From the NCBI RefSeq assembly GCF_003333325.1, contig NZ_QOLC01000052.1, positions 1 to 9,168 on the forward strand: a DNA stretch of 9,168 nt, given 5' to 3'. The position numbers and the translations under genes were made by a program. Source of the stretch: Candidatus Ulvibacter alkanivorans (lineage in GTDB: Bacteria > Bacteroidota > Bacteroidia > Flavobacteriales > Flavobacteriaceae). Positions 8,828 to 9,168 of the stretch are shown in pieces (the stretch's first letter is position 1; each line of letters opens with the position of its first letter). The notes under the pieces were generated by a model, which was not told where the DNA came from, ran no database searches, and saw only the letters and a list, made by a program, of their open reading frames with translations.

Positions 8828-9168
8828 TTACTTAAGCTCAACCTCTGCTCCAGCTTCTTCTAACTGAGCTTTTAAGGCTTCAGCTTCGTCTTTAGAAACA
8901 CCTTCTTTAATTGGAGAAGGCGCATTATCTACTAATTCTTTTGCGTCTTTAAGACCAGCTCCGGTAAGTTCTTTAACAAGTTTTACAACTGCTAATTTAG
9001 AACCTCCTGGTGCAGTAAGAATTACGTCGAATTCAGACTTTTCTTCTTCGGCGTCACCACCTGCAGCACCACCACCAGCGGCAACAGCAACAGCTGCAGC
9101 AGCAGGCTCGATACCGTACTCATCTTTTAATATAGTAGCTAACTCATTAACTTCTTTTACTGTTAAGT
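8828..9168 (-). CDS. rplL: 50S ribosomal protein L7/L12 (RplL), N-terminus outside the window
   Basis: L7/L12 forms the flexible stalk of the large ribosomal subunit and recruits and stimulates the translation GTPases (IF2, EF-Tu, EF-G). The window holds the last 112 residues plus the TAA stop, and the first dozen or so are cut off at the right edge. Visible in order are the end of the dimerisation domain ([20 protein letters not shown]), an Ala/Gly-rich hinge (about visible residues 21-38, [17 protein letters not shown]), an acidic EEE segment, and the globular C-terminal domain from KSEFDVIL to GAEVELK. That domain has the factor-binding stretch [19 protein letters not shown]. It is co-directional with rpoB and expected to follow rplJ upstream, outside the window. 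The gene was read directly from the reverse complement, and its identity is clear. Confidence 0.97.
   Translation of the reverse strand, partial: LTVKEVNELATILKDEYGIEPAAAAVAVAAGGGAAGGDAEEEKSEFDVILTAPGGSKLAVVKLVKELTGAGLKDAKELVDNAPSPIKEGVSKDEAEALKAQLEEAGAEVELK

Noticed and set aside
1..9168. Mobile elements, CRISPR arrays, tRNA or rRNA genes, defence genes or a novel multigene system.
   Set aside because: None is visible. The window is almost fully occupied by four co-directional genes, three or more of them core housekeeping genes, with gaps of 105-136 nt.

Overview
The window is a housekeeping stretch of a Bacteroidota genome, most likely from the family Flavobacteriaceae. That placement rests on protein similarity recognised by eye: the flavobacterial-type RpoB and RpoC termini and insertions, the L7/L12 sequence, the DUF3467 gene just after rpoC, and start codons with no Shine-Dalgarno sequence. 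Base composition is moderately AT-rich. I cannot name a genus from the sequence alone.

All genes lie on the minus strand, so the transcript runs from the right end of the window to the left. The order is rplL (ribosomal protein L7/L12, cut by the window edge), a 136-nt gap, rpoB (RNA polymerase beta, 1270 aa), a 105-nt gap, rpoC (RNA polymerase beta', 1432 aa), a 133-nt gap, and a 107-aa DUF3467 protein ending 17 nt from the left edge. This is the classic rplL-rpoB-rpoC cluster, which makes the ribosomal stalk protein and the two large catalytic subunits of RNA polymerase. Both polymerase genes are intact, have the expected length and keep all catalytic and zinc-binding residues I could check.

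The main content beyond the genes is in the three gaps. Each holds a strong stem-loop, and on the transcribed strand each of these is followed by a short U tract ending in G (UUUUG). The one between rplL and rpoB has a 16-bp stem, the one between rpoB and rpoC has a GAAA tetraloop, and the one after rpoC is a perfect 15-bp inverted repeat. Further inverted repeats lie in the rpoB leader, the rpoC leader and directly after the rpoC stop. They could act as attenuators, partial terminators, mRNA-processing sites or 3'-end protectors that set the relative amounts of ribosomal protein, beta, beta' and the DUF3467 protein. There is no gene-free stretch longer than 300 bases.

I found no mobile element, CRISPR array, tRNA, rRNA, defence system or unknown multigene system. 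The only protein of unknown function is the DUF3467 protein. The plus-strand open reading frames are all shadows of rpoB and rpoC.
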